Virus record (IMG/VR): IMGVR_UViG_3300015263_000249
Coordinates: 1-23,209 of that record
DNA from: a virus
Length of the DNA stretch: 23,209 nt
Reading direction: 5' to 3' (one strand)
Shown here: piece by piece, positions 7,416-14,873 of the stretch
Position numbering within the stretch: position 1 is the first letter of the stretch
How the letters are laid out: each line of letters opens with the position of its first letter
Translations under genes and position numbers: made by a program
Notes under the pieces: generated by a model
What the model was told of the DNA's origin: nothing
Seen by the model: the letters and a program-made list of their open reading frames with translations, nothing else
The model's database searches: none

Positions 7416-7735
7416 CAGAATCCCCTGTTCGGTACGTACAAGCAGTATATGTGTGTGCCGTCTTTACCACCGGCAGTGCATAAATGGTAGAACTCATCCT
7501 TCGACATGTGGATGCGGTTGTCCCCGTAACCGATTATTTCCGGCTTGTCTCCGTTCTGGACAAGGTAACCATCGGGGGTAACCTTGACACGGTTCGTGAC
7601 AATCTGCCGACAATCAACTCCAGAGCAGCACTTGAAATCGTATTTCCAGCCAGTGGGCGCATCATGAGAATACGCTATCGTTGACAAGATTAAAACCCAT
7701 GTGACGCAAGCAGGTATCAGTTTCCAGTTACCCAT
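7415..7735 (-). CDS. Secreted Cys-containing small protein
   Basis: The 106-aa protein has a clear signal peptide: MGNWKLIPACVTWVLILSTI followed by AYS, with likely cleavage before HDAPTGW. The mature part has KCCSGVDCRQI, a GYLVQNGDKPEIIGYGDNRI segment and an LCTAGGKDGTHIYCLYVP end, suggesting disulfide-linked secreted protein. Proteins with DAPTGW, CCSG-DCR and CLYVP blocks are familiar to me from Rhizobiales genomes, so this may hint at the host and may be host-acquired. The start lies 19 nt inside the tailspike gene end, and its stop overlaps the next start. It could act at the cell envelope during late infection, but the role is unknown. Confidence 0.7.
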   Translation of the reverse strand: MGNWKLIPACVTWVLILSTIAYSHDAPTGWKYDFKCCSGVDCRQIVTNRVKVTPDGYLVQNGDKPEIIGYGDNRIHMSKDEFYHLCTAGGKDGTHIYCLYVPNRGF

Positions 7736-9576
7736 TTCTCTTCCAATTCTTTAACCCTTGCCGATAGTTCCTTTATAGCGCCAACAAGATGAGCAACAAG
7801 CTTCGATGGATCGATACCTTGCATCGTATCCCCATCCTTTTCCCCGGATACCGCGAACGGAATATGTTCCTGAACTTCATGAGCCAAGAAACCTATGTAT
7901 GGCGTACCGTCAGATTTCCATGTGAAAGATACAGGATTAAGCTGCTCAACGACATTAAGAGCGCCATGATATGGGGTAATATTATCTTTCAGTCTGTAAT
8001 CTGAAGATGTGTTGTATGCTGTTGCCGATCCACTGGTGTGAATCGATCCGACTTCACCATTGCCGTTGACAAAGGATGCTATCGCAGTGTCGGCTGTTCC
8101 AGCCGTGGTGATCCTCCAGCTTGTATCTGCGTAGAAAGAACCTGACGTGCCACTGTTGGGGTAGAAAATTGTTTGCGTCCCATTCGTCTTTATTGTCCCT
8201 ACAGTGCCATTGGTATTATAGAATACTGCTTGGGTCGATTCTGACGCGCTGGCTAGGTTACCAACCTTGAAGGAGTCCTGTCCATAGTATCCATCGGTAG
8301 AATTTGCCTGTGTATAAAATACAGATTTGCTGCCGCTAGTGTTTATATGGCCAACCTTTGTTCCGCTATTATTCATCAACTGGAACGTTTCGTGATCCGC
8401 CGTTCCTGTATGACTAACAACGAGACCGTCCTCTGAAAGTACGGTTCCATATGATCCAACAGTGTATCGTATGGGTCCAGTTACATATTGCGTTTGCGTA
8501 TCAAGACGGAATTTCTCGACCCTGTTATTTGCTCCGTCTGTAGAGCAGAAACAGATAATACCATTCAGTGGCACTGCTATTCCTACGCCGGGAGCCATAT
8601 TGCCGAAGAAACCACCTCTGTAATCCCACCCGACAGTGGAACACGCAAGCATAATGCTCCCGTCATCAAGAGACGTGTTGGCTGTCGCCCCCGATTCCAC
8701 GTAACATCCGATCAATATAAGCCCTTGATAATCAGCGCCGGGATCATAGAAGGCTCCAGATGTATTTCCTGAACTTTGGCATCCAATAAATATGTTGGTG
8801 TAATAAGCCTCGTTCTTGACACCCCACCCACCGTTATTCAGAAACTGGCAGTTTATGGCAGTGCCAACCTGTGCGTCCGGTCCATGAACATAAAAGCCAT
8901 CACCCAAACAGTCGCGCACAAAGACATTTGTCATCCACCAGTTGTCTGCAATGCCGTTGGTGGTGTCTCCGTAAAATTCTATTCCAATTCCTGAAAAACT
9001 TCTAACACTTACATATTCAAGATGAATCGTTGTCGTCGCGTATATACCTCTTCCAGAAACACCCGCAGCGTTGCAGTACAGCGCGACATTTCTGATTATT
9101 GTGTGCGTTCCTTCTTGCGGCGTACTCGGACTATCATTCCCATTATAAACTCTTATGCCATCAGTATTTGACGGAAAGATAAGTTCTGCGGCAGAACCTA
9201 AATGGTGGTCTGTTCCATTGTTACCTTCAATTAAAACGTCCTTGTCTATTCCCCATGTTCCATTGAGAAAATATCTTCCAAATGGAATGATAATCCTGTT
9301 TCCTTGGGAAGTGGAAGAACCGGCACATGCGACTGCATTCTGGAAAGCGGTCAAATCATCGGTCACACCGTCCCCGACTGCGCCGTACCTCTTTACATTG
9401 CAAACAGGATAACGGTAATCGGTTGGCGTGACACCAGCCGCCGTTTCTTCTGCCGTCAGTTCATAAAACGCGATTGATACAACGAAGTCGCGCAAATCCT
9501 GCGGGGAAATATCCCCCGTTGTATTGTCAGCAAACAGAGAAAGGATCGATGATCTTGTTCGTGGAGTATCAACCAT
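7717..9576 (-). CDS. Tailspike or tail fibre with pectate-lyase-like domain and S74 autocleaving chaperone
   Basis: The 619-aa protein has three recognisable parts. The N-terminal 35 residues (TRSSILSLFADNTTGDISPQ) match the virion-attachment leader of many phage fibres. Residues about 60-380 form a pectate-lyase-3-like beta-helix, starting NVKRYGAVGDGVTDD. Residues about 390-520 have three repeats of a G-x-VG-x-I-x-TSG pattern before FY or AY, fitting an intertwined beta stalk. From about 521 the Peptidase_S74 domain starts SSDYRLKDNI, holding the Ser-Lys dyad (S525, K530), and ends in a leucine-zipper-like helix. By family precedent the S74 domain folds the trimer and cuts itself off. The ATG overlaps the stop of the upstream gene (TAATG). 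Confidence 0.9.
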   Translation of the reverse strand: MVDTPRTRSSILSLFADNTTGDISPQDLRDFVVSIAFYELTAEETAAGVTPTDYRYPVCNVKRYGAVGDGVTDDLTAFQNAVACAGSSTSQGNRIIIPFGRYFLNGTWGIDKDVLIEGNNGTDHHLGSAAELIFPSNTDGIRVYNGNDSPSTPQEGTHTIIRNVALYCNAAGVSGRGIYATTTIHLEYVSVRSFSGIGIEFYGDTTNGIADNWWMTNVFVRDCLGDGFYVHGPDAQVGTAINCQFLNNGGWGVKNEAYYTNIFIGCQSSGNTSGAFYDPGADYQGLILIGCYVESGATANTSLDDGSIMLACSTVGWDYRGGFFGNMAPGVGIAVPLNGIICFCSTDGANNRVEKFRLDTQTQYVTGPIRYTVGSYGTVLSEDGLVVSHTGTADHETFQLMNNSGTKVGHINTSGSKSVFYTQANSTDGYYGQDSFKVGNLASASESTQAVFYNTNGTVGTIKTNGTQTIFYPNSGTSGSFYADTSWRITTAGTADTAIASFVNGNGEVGSIHTSGSATAYNTSSDYRLKDNITPYHGALNVVEQLNPVSFTWKSDGTPYIGFLAHEVQEHIPFAVSGEKDGDTMQGIDPSKLVAHLVGAIKELSARVKELEEKWVTGN

Positions 9577-10733
9577 TAAATTCCACCACCGTCAGATATT
9601 GACCATGAGTAAGTTGTTGCGAGGTCTGATCGTGCTGTAGCAGCCGCACCACCAAGAGTGTAGACAGAAGTTCCAAAGTTCGCCGTTACAGTTGATTTGA
9701 CGGCTTGTGCATCCCAAGCGATCAACGTGGCATCATAGTTAGCCGTTGATAAAGCCGCACCATTAAGAAAATTCGTCAAATCTGTAATCTTGGTCACATT
9801 GAATCCCGATGGATTTATGTCTGTTGCCCCGCAGTTCTGGAACATCAGGCGCATATCTGTCACGTTTGATGTATTGAACCCCGTTACATCCAGAGAAGAA
9901 AGTCCAGTAGTTCCACTAAACATGGCATACATATCTGTGACGTTGGCTGTTACAAACCCCGAAACGTCAAGAGTGGAGAGAGCCGAGCAGCCATCAAACA
10001 TACTGGTCATTGTCTGGGCAGACGAAGTATTTAGAACAGTTGCGTCAAAGGAAGCCAACGATGTACACCCAAGGAGTAAATATGCGAATGCCGCAATATT
10101 TGATGTATCCCACCCTGTTATGTTAAGACTTGTCATAGACGAACAATCAGTCAATAAATACTGGAGACTTGTATTATTAGGAAATTTCCAGCGGGAAAGA
10201 TCAAGACTGACGATTGAACTGCAACCACGAAAAAAGTTTCCAAGATTTACCGCTGCGCGGGTATTGAGTGTGCTTACATCTATTGTTGATATGCTCGAAC
10301 AATTGTTCAAGCATCCATACCATTCCGTTACAGCAGATGTGTCACAATATCCAGCAGTGAACTCCGTCATGTTGGAGCATCCTTGAAATGCATAATCCAT
10401 CCTGCCCCATCCAACCACTCCAAGATTGGTAACCTTCAACACCTTTAGCCTGTCTCCAGCACCATTGAAGAAGATGTTGGCAAATTGACCACTTATGGAA
10501 ACGTTGTAAGTTCCAGCAGACGCATAAGTATGGGCAAGATTTGCGTCATCGTATGCGGTTACAGATGACGAGTTCGTGTCTCCCCAATCAATCGTGCAAT
10601 TGAACGTTCCAGAATTTTGGCACGGAATAGTGAAAGTTTCACTTGCTGTTGTCGTCTGGACTTGGAAGTCGAAGGTCGTGCTTCCAGCGCCAGCGCCAAA
10701 TAGACCACCAGCGTTTACAATACCGCCAACCAT
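9576..10733 (-). CDS. PKD-like plus BspA-type leucine-rich-repeat surface protein
   Basis: The 385-aa protein starts with a Gly/Ala-rich segment and a PKD-like domain at about residues 20-90 (CTIDWGDTNSSSVTAY then LAHTYASAGTYNVSISG). It continues as BspA-type (DUF285) leucine-rich repeats of the form F-x-G-C-S-x-(L/M)-x-x-(L/F)-D-(V/L)-(S/T)-x-(L/F/W)-x-T-S-N/A-V, at least eight units, with the FNTSNVTDM pattern typical of the family. The C-terminal YDATLIAWDAQAVKS and YSWSISDGGGI are the usual end cap. BspA repeats bind host ligands in bacteria. In a phage, beside the tailspike, it is probably an accessory host-binding or capsid-surface protein. Both starts and stops overlap neighbours (TGATG, TAATG). 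Confidence 0.85.
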   Translation of the reverse strand: MVGGIVNAGGLFGAGAGSTTFDFQVQTTTASETFTIPCQNSGTFNCTIDWGDTNSSSVTAYDDANLAHTYASAGTYNVSISGQFANIFFNGAGDRLKVLKVTNLGVVGWGRMDYAFQGCSNMTEFTAGYCDTSAVTEWYGCLNNCSSISTIDVSTLNTRAAVNLGNFFRGCSSIVSLDLSRWKFPNNTSLQYLLTDCSSMTSLNITGWDTSNIAAFAYLLLGCTSLASFDATVLNTSSAQTMTSMFDGCSALSTLDVSGFVTANVTDMYAMFSGTTGLSSLDVTGFNTSNVTDMRLMFQNCGATDINPSGFNVTKITDLTNFLNGAALSTANYDATLIAWDAQAVKSTVTANFGTSVYTLGGAAATARSDLATTYSWSISDGGGI

Positions 10734-11173
10734 CAGGCCACCAAACCTAATGTACCATTACCTGCTACCCACGTATCGGTGCCAATCTTCAAGAGGGATA
10801 CACCGCCATATTGAGTATTCATCGTTCCAGAGCCAGCGGATATGCCATTGAGGGTGACGCCAGTGTCTGCCGTGATCGTAGTTGCTCCTGCGCCCAACTG
10901 ATACACAAGGATGATTGTGCCAGTGGGGAAAGCGACGGATGCATTGGTCGGGATAGTGAGGGTGTTGGCGGAAGCATTGGACATGGTGACAACGTTTCCG
11001 CCGTCAGCCAGTGCAAGCGTATAAGTTGTTCCTGTCTGGGCGTTGACAGTCAGCTTGAATGCATTCTGGATCGTGATCTTTCTGGAGTTTGCCGCTCCAT
11101 CGAGAAGATACAGAAGATCGTCATATGTAACCGCCGTTACAGCAGTCAGGCCTTCCAGTGCTGTATCAGCCAT
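10733..11173 (-). CDS. Beta-rich phage fibre or decoration protein
   Basis: The 146-aa protein starts with an AAGGA site before the ATG. It opens with a short N-terminal peptide (MADTALEGLTAVTAVTYDDL), then YTLALADGGNVVTMSN, TLTIPTNASVAFPTGTIILV and a GATTITADTGVTLNG segment. This TLTIP-FP-GT motif series is common in phage fibre and decoration proteins, where it forms a small beta-barrel. It lies between two structural genes and overlaps the BspA-like gene as TGATG. The exact virion position is not shown. Confidence 0.7.
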   Translation of the reverse strand: MADTALEGLTAVTAVTYDDLLYLLDGAANSRKITIQNAFKLTVNAQTGTTYTLALADGGNVVTMSNASANTLTIPTNASVAFPTGTIILVYQLGAGATTITADTGVTLNGISAGSGTMNTQYGGVSLLKIGTDTWVAGNGTLGLVA

Positions 11174-11182
11174 GTGTCATCC

Positions 11183-11584
11183 TTACGGGACGTTGGGGTA
11201 TTCTTTAACCATGGTCAAGACAATAGTGTATGAATCGTTCGCCACGGCACCGACAGTCGAGAAGGCAATGTCGCCTGTCTTGCCAGCACCAGCGGTGTTG
11301 TGAAGACCGCCATATTCGCACAGGTCAAATTCGCCATGGCCGTTGACAACCAAGGCGTTGACGTTTGCGGTAGCGTCCCATTCGATCTTGACCGGCATCG
11401 TGGTGTTGAACTCTACCTCATCGATACGAACACCAGTGCAGGTCTGCCCCTTGTAGGTTGCCAAAGTTGAAACATCGACCTTGACAACACTCGATTCGCC
11501 AGTGGCATCGGAAATGTTCGTGAAGACCATGACAACCTTGCGGGCACCGTCCACCAATGTTTGCGATGTTACGGTATCAGCCAT
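11183..11584 (-). CDS. Phage structural protein, possible decoration protein
   Basis: The 133-aa protein starts MADTVTSQTLVDGARKVVMV and has a beta-rich body with VEFNTTMPVKIEWDA, LVVNGHGEFDLCEYGGLHN and a C-terminal SYTIVLTMVKEYPNV. The pattern, including the Trp-Asp strand and a Gly-Gly-Leu loop, is one I recognise from small structural proteins of unassigned function in tailed phages. Its ATG overlaps the stop of the glycosyltransferase gene by 8 nt. A capsid or tail decoration role is inferred from the neighbourhood. Confidence 0.6.
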   Translation of the reverse strand: MADTVTSQTLVDGARKVVMVFTNISDATGESSVVKVDVSTLATYKGQTCTGVRIDEVEFNTTMPVKIEWDATANVNALVVNGHGEFDLCEYGGLHNTAGAGKTGDIAFSTVGAVANDSYTIVLTMVKEYPNVP

Positions 11585-12278
11585 ATTTCTTCTCCTTGGA
11601 AGGTGCCGAGAAAGTATCCATCAACTTTCCGCGCCATTCTTTGTCGCCTACGTGACCGAGTTCAATGTCGGGGTCACACCAGATTTTATAACCAAGATCA
11701 CGAATATCAGAGAAGAATGCCATATCTTCTGTACGGCGCTTTCCTTCCCACATATCGATCCTGAAGACGGAAGCCAGAGACCTTCCATCGTTGACATCCT
11801 GAATTGTCGGCTTGGTAGCCGCCAGTTCTTCGCAGACTTTCCTGTCCATGATAGTGAACCCGAGGCCAAGGCCAAGAACCTCTATAAGGCCGTAATCGCC
11901 AATACGCGGCTGTCCGGCAAAGTCGAGGTAATAGGTGGGATTATCGACGCCCCTTGCCGGATAAGCAGCAGAGACAACATCGACCTTGGTGGAAAGGGCA
12001 ACCATTTTCATGAAGTCCTGAATTGACCAGACCATATCCGAATCAATCCAGAAAAGCTTTTGCGCCTTTGAGCGGAGGAAGTCATCGAAGACGGCATCCC
12101 TTGCAGCAGTGACAACACCTGAAACTTCCATTGCGAAGTCCAGATGCATACCGTGCCTGCCACAGATGTATGTCGTCTCGATGATGCTCCTGACAGTGCG
12201 ATGATTGACAGCCTTGTAAGCAGGCATACCAATCATCACACTGACGTCTTTTATGGAAATGTCTTCCTGTTCAGTCAT
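11577..12278 (-). CDS. Glycosyltransferase, GT-A fold, family 2-like
   Basis: The 233-aa enzyme starts at the ATG at 12278, overlapping the preceding stop as TAATG; the frame is open upstream but only inside the previous gene. The first strand is SVMIGMPAYKAV. The metal- and sugar-nucleotide-binding DxD is D79-S-D81 in KLFWIDSDMVW. An ED pair (184-185) in RRTEDMAFFSDIRDLGYKIW fits the general base, and a GH pair (208-209) sits where many GT-A enzymes bind metal. Placement between structural genes suggests glycosylation of virion proteins or alteration of the host surface. The sugar donor cannot be read from sequence. Confidence 0.85.
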   Translation of the reverse strand: MTEQEDISIKDVSVMIGMPAYKAVNHRTVRSIIETTYICGRHGMHLDFAMEVSGVVTAARDAVFDDFLRSKAQKLFWIDSDMVWSIQDFMKMVALSTKVDVVSAAYPARGVDNPTYYLDFAGQPRIGDYGLIEVLGLGLGFTIMDRKVCEELAATKPTIQDVNDGRSLASVFRIDMWEGKRRTEDMAFFSDIRDLGYKIWCDPDIELGHVGDKEWRGKLMDTFSAPSKEKKYG

Positions 12279-12769
12279 TAGACAGAAGCAGAGAGAGACG
12301 TTGCAAGAGCGCCGGAGCCTACGAGGAATGCACTGACGAGCCACTTTCCTGAAGCGTAGTCGGTGAACTCAAGATAGGAACCGACAATGCCGCCTGTCGT
12401 GGTGCCGTTCATGGTGATTGTATCGTCTGTCCCACCGGCAGCTTCATGCAAACCTGCACCAGCCGTGGTCGTTGCGGTAGAAACCCAACCAACCATCGTA
12501 TCGGATGCGCTTGCAACCTTGATGGTGGACGAAGCGCCTACAGTGGTGCCAATGAGAATACGGTAAACATTTTCTGTCCCCGTAGCAGCGGGAAGAGTGA
12601 CCGCTACGCCAGCAGCAGGATTAAGCACGACAAGAGCGCCGCCATGGGTGGCGGGATCGAGCGTCAGTGAAGCTGCGGTGGAGGTGACCATCGGCTGCGC
12701 CACAAAGGACGTGCCGGATTTGAAGCCATAGGTCGAAGTGACCGGCCCCGAAAACGTGGTGGAAGCCAT
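12278..12769 (-). CDS. Phage structural protein, possible head fibre or decoration protein
   Basis: The 163-aa protein reads MASTTFSGPVTSTYGFKSGT, then SLTLDPATHGGALVVLN, AVTLPAATGTENVYRI, a TVGASSTIKVASASDTMVGW stretch and YLEFTDYASGKWLVSA near the end. The TLPAATG and YRIL-GTTV blocks are common in small phage structural proteins. It is the first gene after the strong terminator behind the major capsid gene, with an AAAGG site before the ATG. It probably decorates the head or tail. Confidence 0.7.
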   Translation of the reverse strand: MASTTFSGPVTSTYGFKSGTSFVAQPMVTSTAASLTLDPATHGGALVVLNPAAGVAVTLPAATGTENVYRILIGTTVGASSTIKVASASDTMVGWVSTATTTAGAGLHEAAGGTDDTITMNGTTTGGIVGSYLEFTDYASGKWLVSAFLVGSGALATSLSASV

Positions 12770-12797
12770 ATCATGTACCTTTCACATGAAGGATTTT

Positions 12798-12838
12798 CCC
12801 GACCGTCGCATGTGCGTCTGCCTGACCAGTCTGTCGGG
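12798..12838 (-). other. Long inverted repeat in 5' leader
   Basis: CCCGAC and GTCGGG bracket about 29 nt, including the self-complementary GCAxxTGC block. No T-tract follows, so it is not a simple terminator; it could be a stem in the leader of the 163-aa gene, or a processing site. Confidence 0.35.
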
Positions 12839-12860
12839 ATGATTAATTCAGGATGAAGAG

Positions 12861-12884
12861 AAAAGGGGGGCTTTCGCCCCCCTT
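12861..12884 (-). terminator. Strong intrinsic terminator behind the major capsid gene
   Basis: On the minus strand the DNA reads AAGGGGGGC, loop GAAA, GCCCCCCTT, then TTCTC: a 9-bp GC-rich stem with a stable tetraloop and a short U tract. It starts 4 nt after the capsid stop. It probably lowers expression of downstream genes relative to the capsid. Confidence 0.85.
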
Positions 12885-12888
12885 CTTA

Positions 12889-13797
12889 TCAGGCTCCGGG
12901 TGAGCCGTAGATGCCGAGCGGATCGGACCATCCGAACGAATAACGTTCGCGGGCCTTGTACCGAGCATTGCCGGTATCGAAGTCAACATCCATGCCCGTC
13001 TTGAGAGGGGCGCGGGTGAAGTGCTTCAGGCCGTTGGGTACGTCAGTCGTCAGGAACCAAGCGTCAGCGTCAGTCAGGTGATGCATGATACCGTAGCCAC
13101 CGGGGACAGCCCCGTTATTCTTGACTGCGTTAATATCATTATCAGCCGTTCCGACACGTTGCTGTGTTTCCAGCAAACGAGTTGCGGTGAACTGGAGTGC
13201 CGGAGGAATGATAAGCTTCATCGGGCGAGCCGCGATGAGAAGCCCACGTTCATCCGTCCACGCAGCGATTTCAATCACTGCATTTTCCAGAGCCGTCTCG
13301 TTCAGGTCAGTAGCCGTGGTCGGTTCGTTTGCATTCGTTCCGCCCGAAACCAGCGGGTGATTGGTGGCAATAAGTTCCTTGCCGTCACCACCGGGATAGT
13401 TCGAATCGAATGCGTTGTTGAGGATCGCCGCAGCTTTCACCTGCTTGGTGTAGGCCATACCGCGAGCCAGTGCCTTGGTATAACGAGCAGAAAGAGAATC
13501 GTAGAGGTTGTCCTCCACGGCTTCTTCCGTGATCGCAAAGCCCATTGCAATGGTTTCGTGGGTGTAGCGAGCGGTCCATGCTTCCTGCGCAGTGTCATAC
13601 GCAATCGCAGCCCCCTCACGCTTGACGGGTGCAGCACCGAAGCCGGAAAGTTTCTGTTCCTCTTCAAAGGAACGGTCAGAACTCTCCACGTCAAACACCA
13701 TGAGGTGTTCATCCGCATACTTCTTGTACTCCAGACCGAACAGCTTGTTGAGGCCGGGAAGCAGTTCCTTGAAGAGTTGAGCGCGTGAAATAGCCAT
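12889..13797 (-). CDS. Major capsid protein, Mu gpT-like (HK97 fold)
   Basis: The 302-aa protein starts with MAISRAQLFKELLPGLNKLF, and its order of segments (MVFDVESSDRSFEEE, AVEDNLYDSLSARYTKALAR, then NHPLVSGGTNANEPTTATDL and MKLIIPPALQFTATRLLET) fits the Mu gpT-like head family: N-arm, spine helix, P-domain and A-domain. A good AGGAG site precedes the ATG. The terminator immediately after the stop fits high late expression. There is no fused protease or obvious cleaved delta domain; the separate scaffold gene 2 kb upstream fills that role. Confidence 0.85.
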   Translation of the reverse strand: MAISRAQLFKELLPGLNKLFGLEYKKYADEHLMVFDVESSDRSFEEEQKLSGFGAAPVKREGAAIAYDTAQEAWTARYTHETIAMGFAITEEAVEDNLYDSLSARYTKALARGMAYTKQVKAAAILNNAFDSNYPGGDGKELIATNHPLVSGGTNANEPTTATDLNETALENAVIEIAAWTDERGLLIAARPMKLIIPPALQFTATRLLETQQRVGTADNDINAVKNNGAVPGGYGIMHHLTDADAWFLTTDVPNGLKHFTRAPLKTGMDVDFDTGNARYKARERYSFGWSDPLGIYGSPGA

Positions 13798-13812
13798 GTG
13801 TTCAACTCCTCA

Positions 13813-14394
13813 TCAAATGCCAGCTATGGCACGATTGAAGTGCGTGTTAAGGCGCACAATCATGTCAGTATAGCTGTCTCCGAGCGCACTGAATCCTTCT
13901 TTGTCAACGTAATCAACAATGCGCAGAGGCAGGGTGTTGGTCGTGTTGACAGAGGCAGAAGCCAGAGACACAGCGGAGTTTCCGGTTATTGTGGAGCCAG
14001 AACCTTGCACCACAGCAGCGTTTGCACCCAAGGCAGTCTGGTCGAGAGACCCGTCTGCTTGGATTTCAAACAGCATGTCAGGGTCATCGCATACGTATGC
14101 CCAAGCTGTCGTACCGGTTTTGACGGCGGTAGATGCAGTCCAGAACTGCTTGTGCGTCAGGCCATAGTCGGCCAGTTCGTACTCGCAGCCCATGAATACA
14201 CCTATAGGCGTTCCGGTGTTCGTCGTGGTAACTTTCTCGATAGTGCCGCCAGCAACCATCTGGACCAGATCGCCATTGAAGATGCTGGTGCCATAGGCAG
14301 CAGTGATCTTGTAAAGGCGAATCGATCCGCTGTTAGGCTGACCGCCGAGAACGTTAATGGGACGAAGGCCGTAGGGAGAGGCGGTTGATGCCAT
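13813..14394 (-). CDS. Phage head structural or decoration protein
   Basis: The 193-aa protein reads MASTASPYGLRPINVLGGQP, IRLYKITAAYGTSIFNGDLV, TPIGVFMGCEYEL, WAYVCDDPDMLFEIQADGSL and finally DMIVRLNTHFNRAIAGI. The order and wording of these blocks match a conserved protein that sits just before the capsid gene in many podovirus-like phages and marine metagenome phages. A GGAG site lies before the ATG. A head-stabilising or decoration function is inferred from location. Confidence 0.75.
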   Translation of the reverse strand: MASTASPYGLRPINVLGGQPNSGSIRLYKITAAYGTSIFNGDLVQMVAGGTIEKVTTTNTGTPIGVFMGCEYELADYGLTHKQFWTASTAVKTGTTAWAYVCDDPDMLFEIQADGSLDQTALGANAAVVQGSGSTITGNSAVSLASASVNTTNTLPLRIVDYVDKEGFSALGDSYTDMIVRLNTHFNRAIAGI

Positions 14395-14405
14395 CTTTAT
14401 CTCCG

Positions 14406-14873
14406 TTAGGTTTCTTCGTTACGTTTTCCAAGTTCAGTGCGTGTGCGCCGTTCCGGTTTCAGAAGGGGCATACGAGGATCGTTGGTGCGGAGATATGCGT
14501 TATCTACCGATTCTATTTGTCTTTCAGACAGTTCCTTGTAGTAGCGATTACGCTCCTTGACTGTCTCATTGGAGATTTTGCAGAGAAGAAGACCTCCAAC
14601 TTCCACGCCATCCGGCCACTTCGAATCCTTGTCGGTTTCGATTTCCAGTTCCGGGTGGTCTTTTGCGCGGACAGGAACCCATCCTTCACGAAAGCGGGCT
14701 GAAGCATTCTTCGTGTCGCCTTCGCCAAAGGAGGAAACTCTAATCCAGCGAAACTGATAGCCTTCCTGCGGAAGCGGAGTCGGAAGGTGGGAAGGAGGAC
14801 GCCATTGCTTGCGTGTTTCCTTCTCCCTCGTCTCCAGATTACGAGGAATGCGTGAACTCTGATCTGTTACCAT
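14406..14873 (-). CDS. Hypothetical protein between scaffold and capsid genes
   Basis: The 155-aa, highly charged protein has a Pro-rich N-terminus, a central GWVPVRAKDHPELEIETDK block, VGGLLLCKISNETVKERNRY and a basic C-terminus. I recognise the GWVPV-KDHPEL-GGLLLCKI pattern from phage proteins next to scaffold genes, with no known function. The ATG has a GGAG site and lies 35 nt inside the scaffold gene. A role in head assembly fits the position. Confidence 0.65.
   Translation of the reverse strand: MVTDQSSRIPRNLETREKETRKQWRPPSHLPTPLPQEGYQFRWIRVSSFGEGDTKNASARFREGWVPVRAKDHPELEIETDKDSKWPDGVEVGGLLLCKISNETVKERNRYYKELSERQIESVDNAYLRTNDPRMPLLKPERRTRTELGKRNEET

Noticed and set aside
9790-10386. 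A 198-codon plus-strand open frame
   Set aside because: It is antisense to the BspA-like repeats, whose period generates the open frame.
7717-10733. Diversity-generating retroelement target
   Set aside because: No template or variable repeat pair, no reverse transcriptase and no C-type lectin end is seen near the receptor genes.
12798-12838. Second terminator behind the capsid gene
   Set aside because: The inverted repeat has no T tract on either strand; listed only as a leader structure.
12770-12860. A third copy of the TTGAC palindrome promoter
   Set aside because: The closest match (CCGAC-N6-GTCAG) lacks a -10 at proper distance and has a mismatch in the arms.
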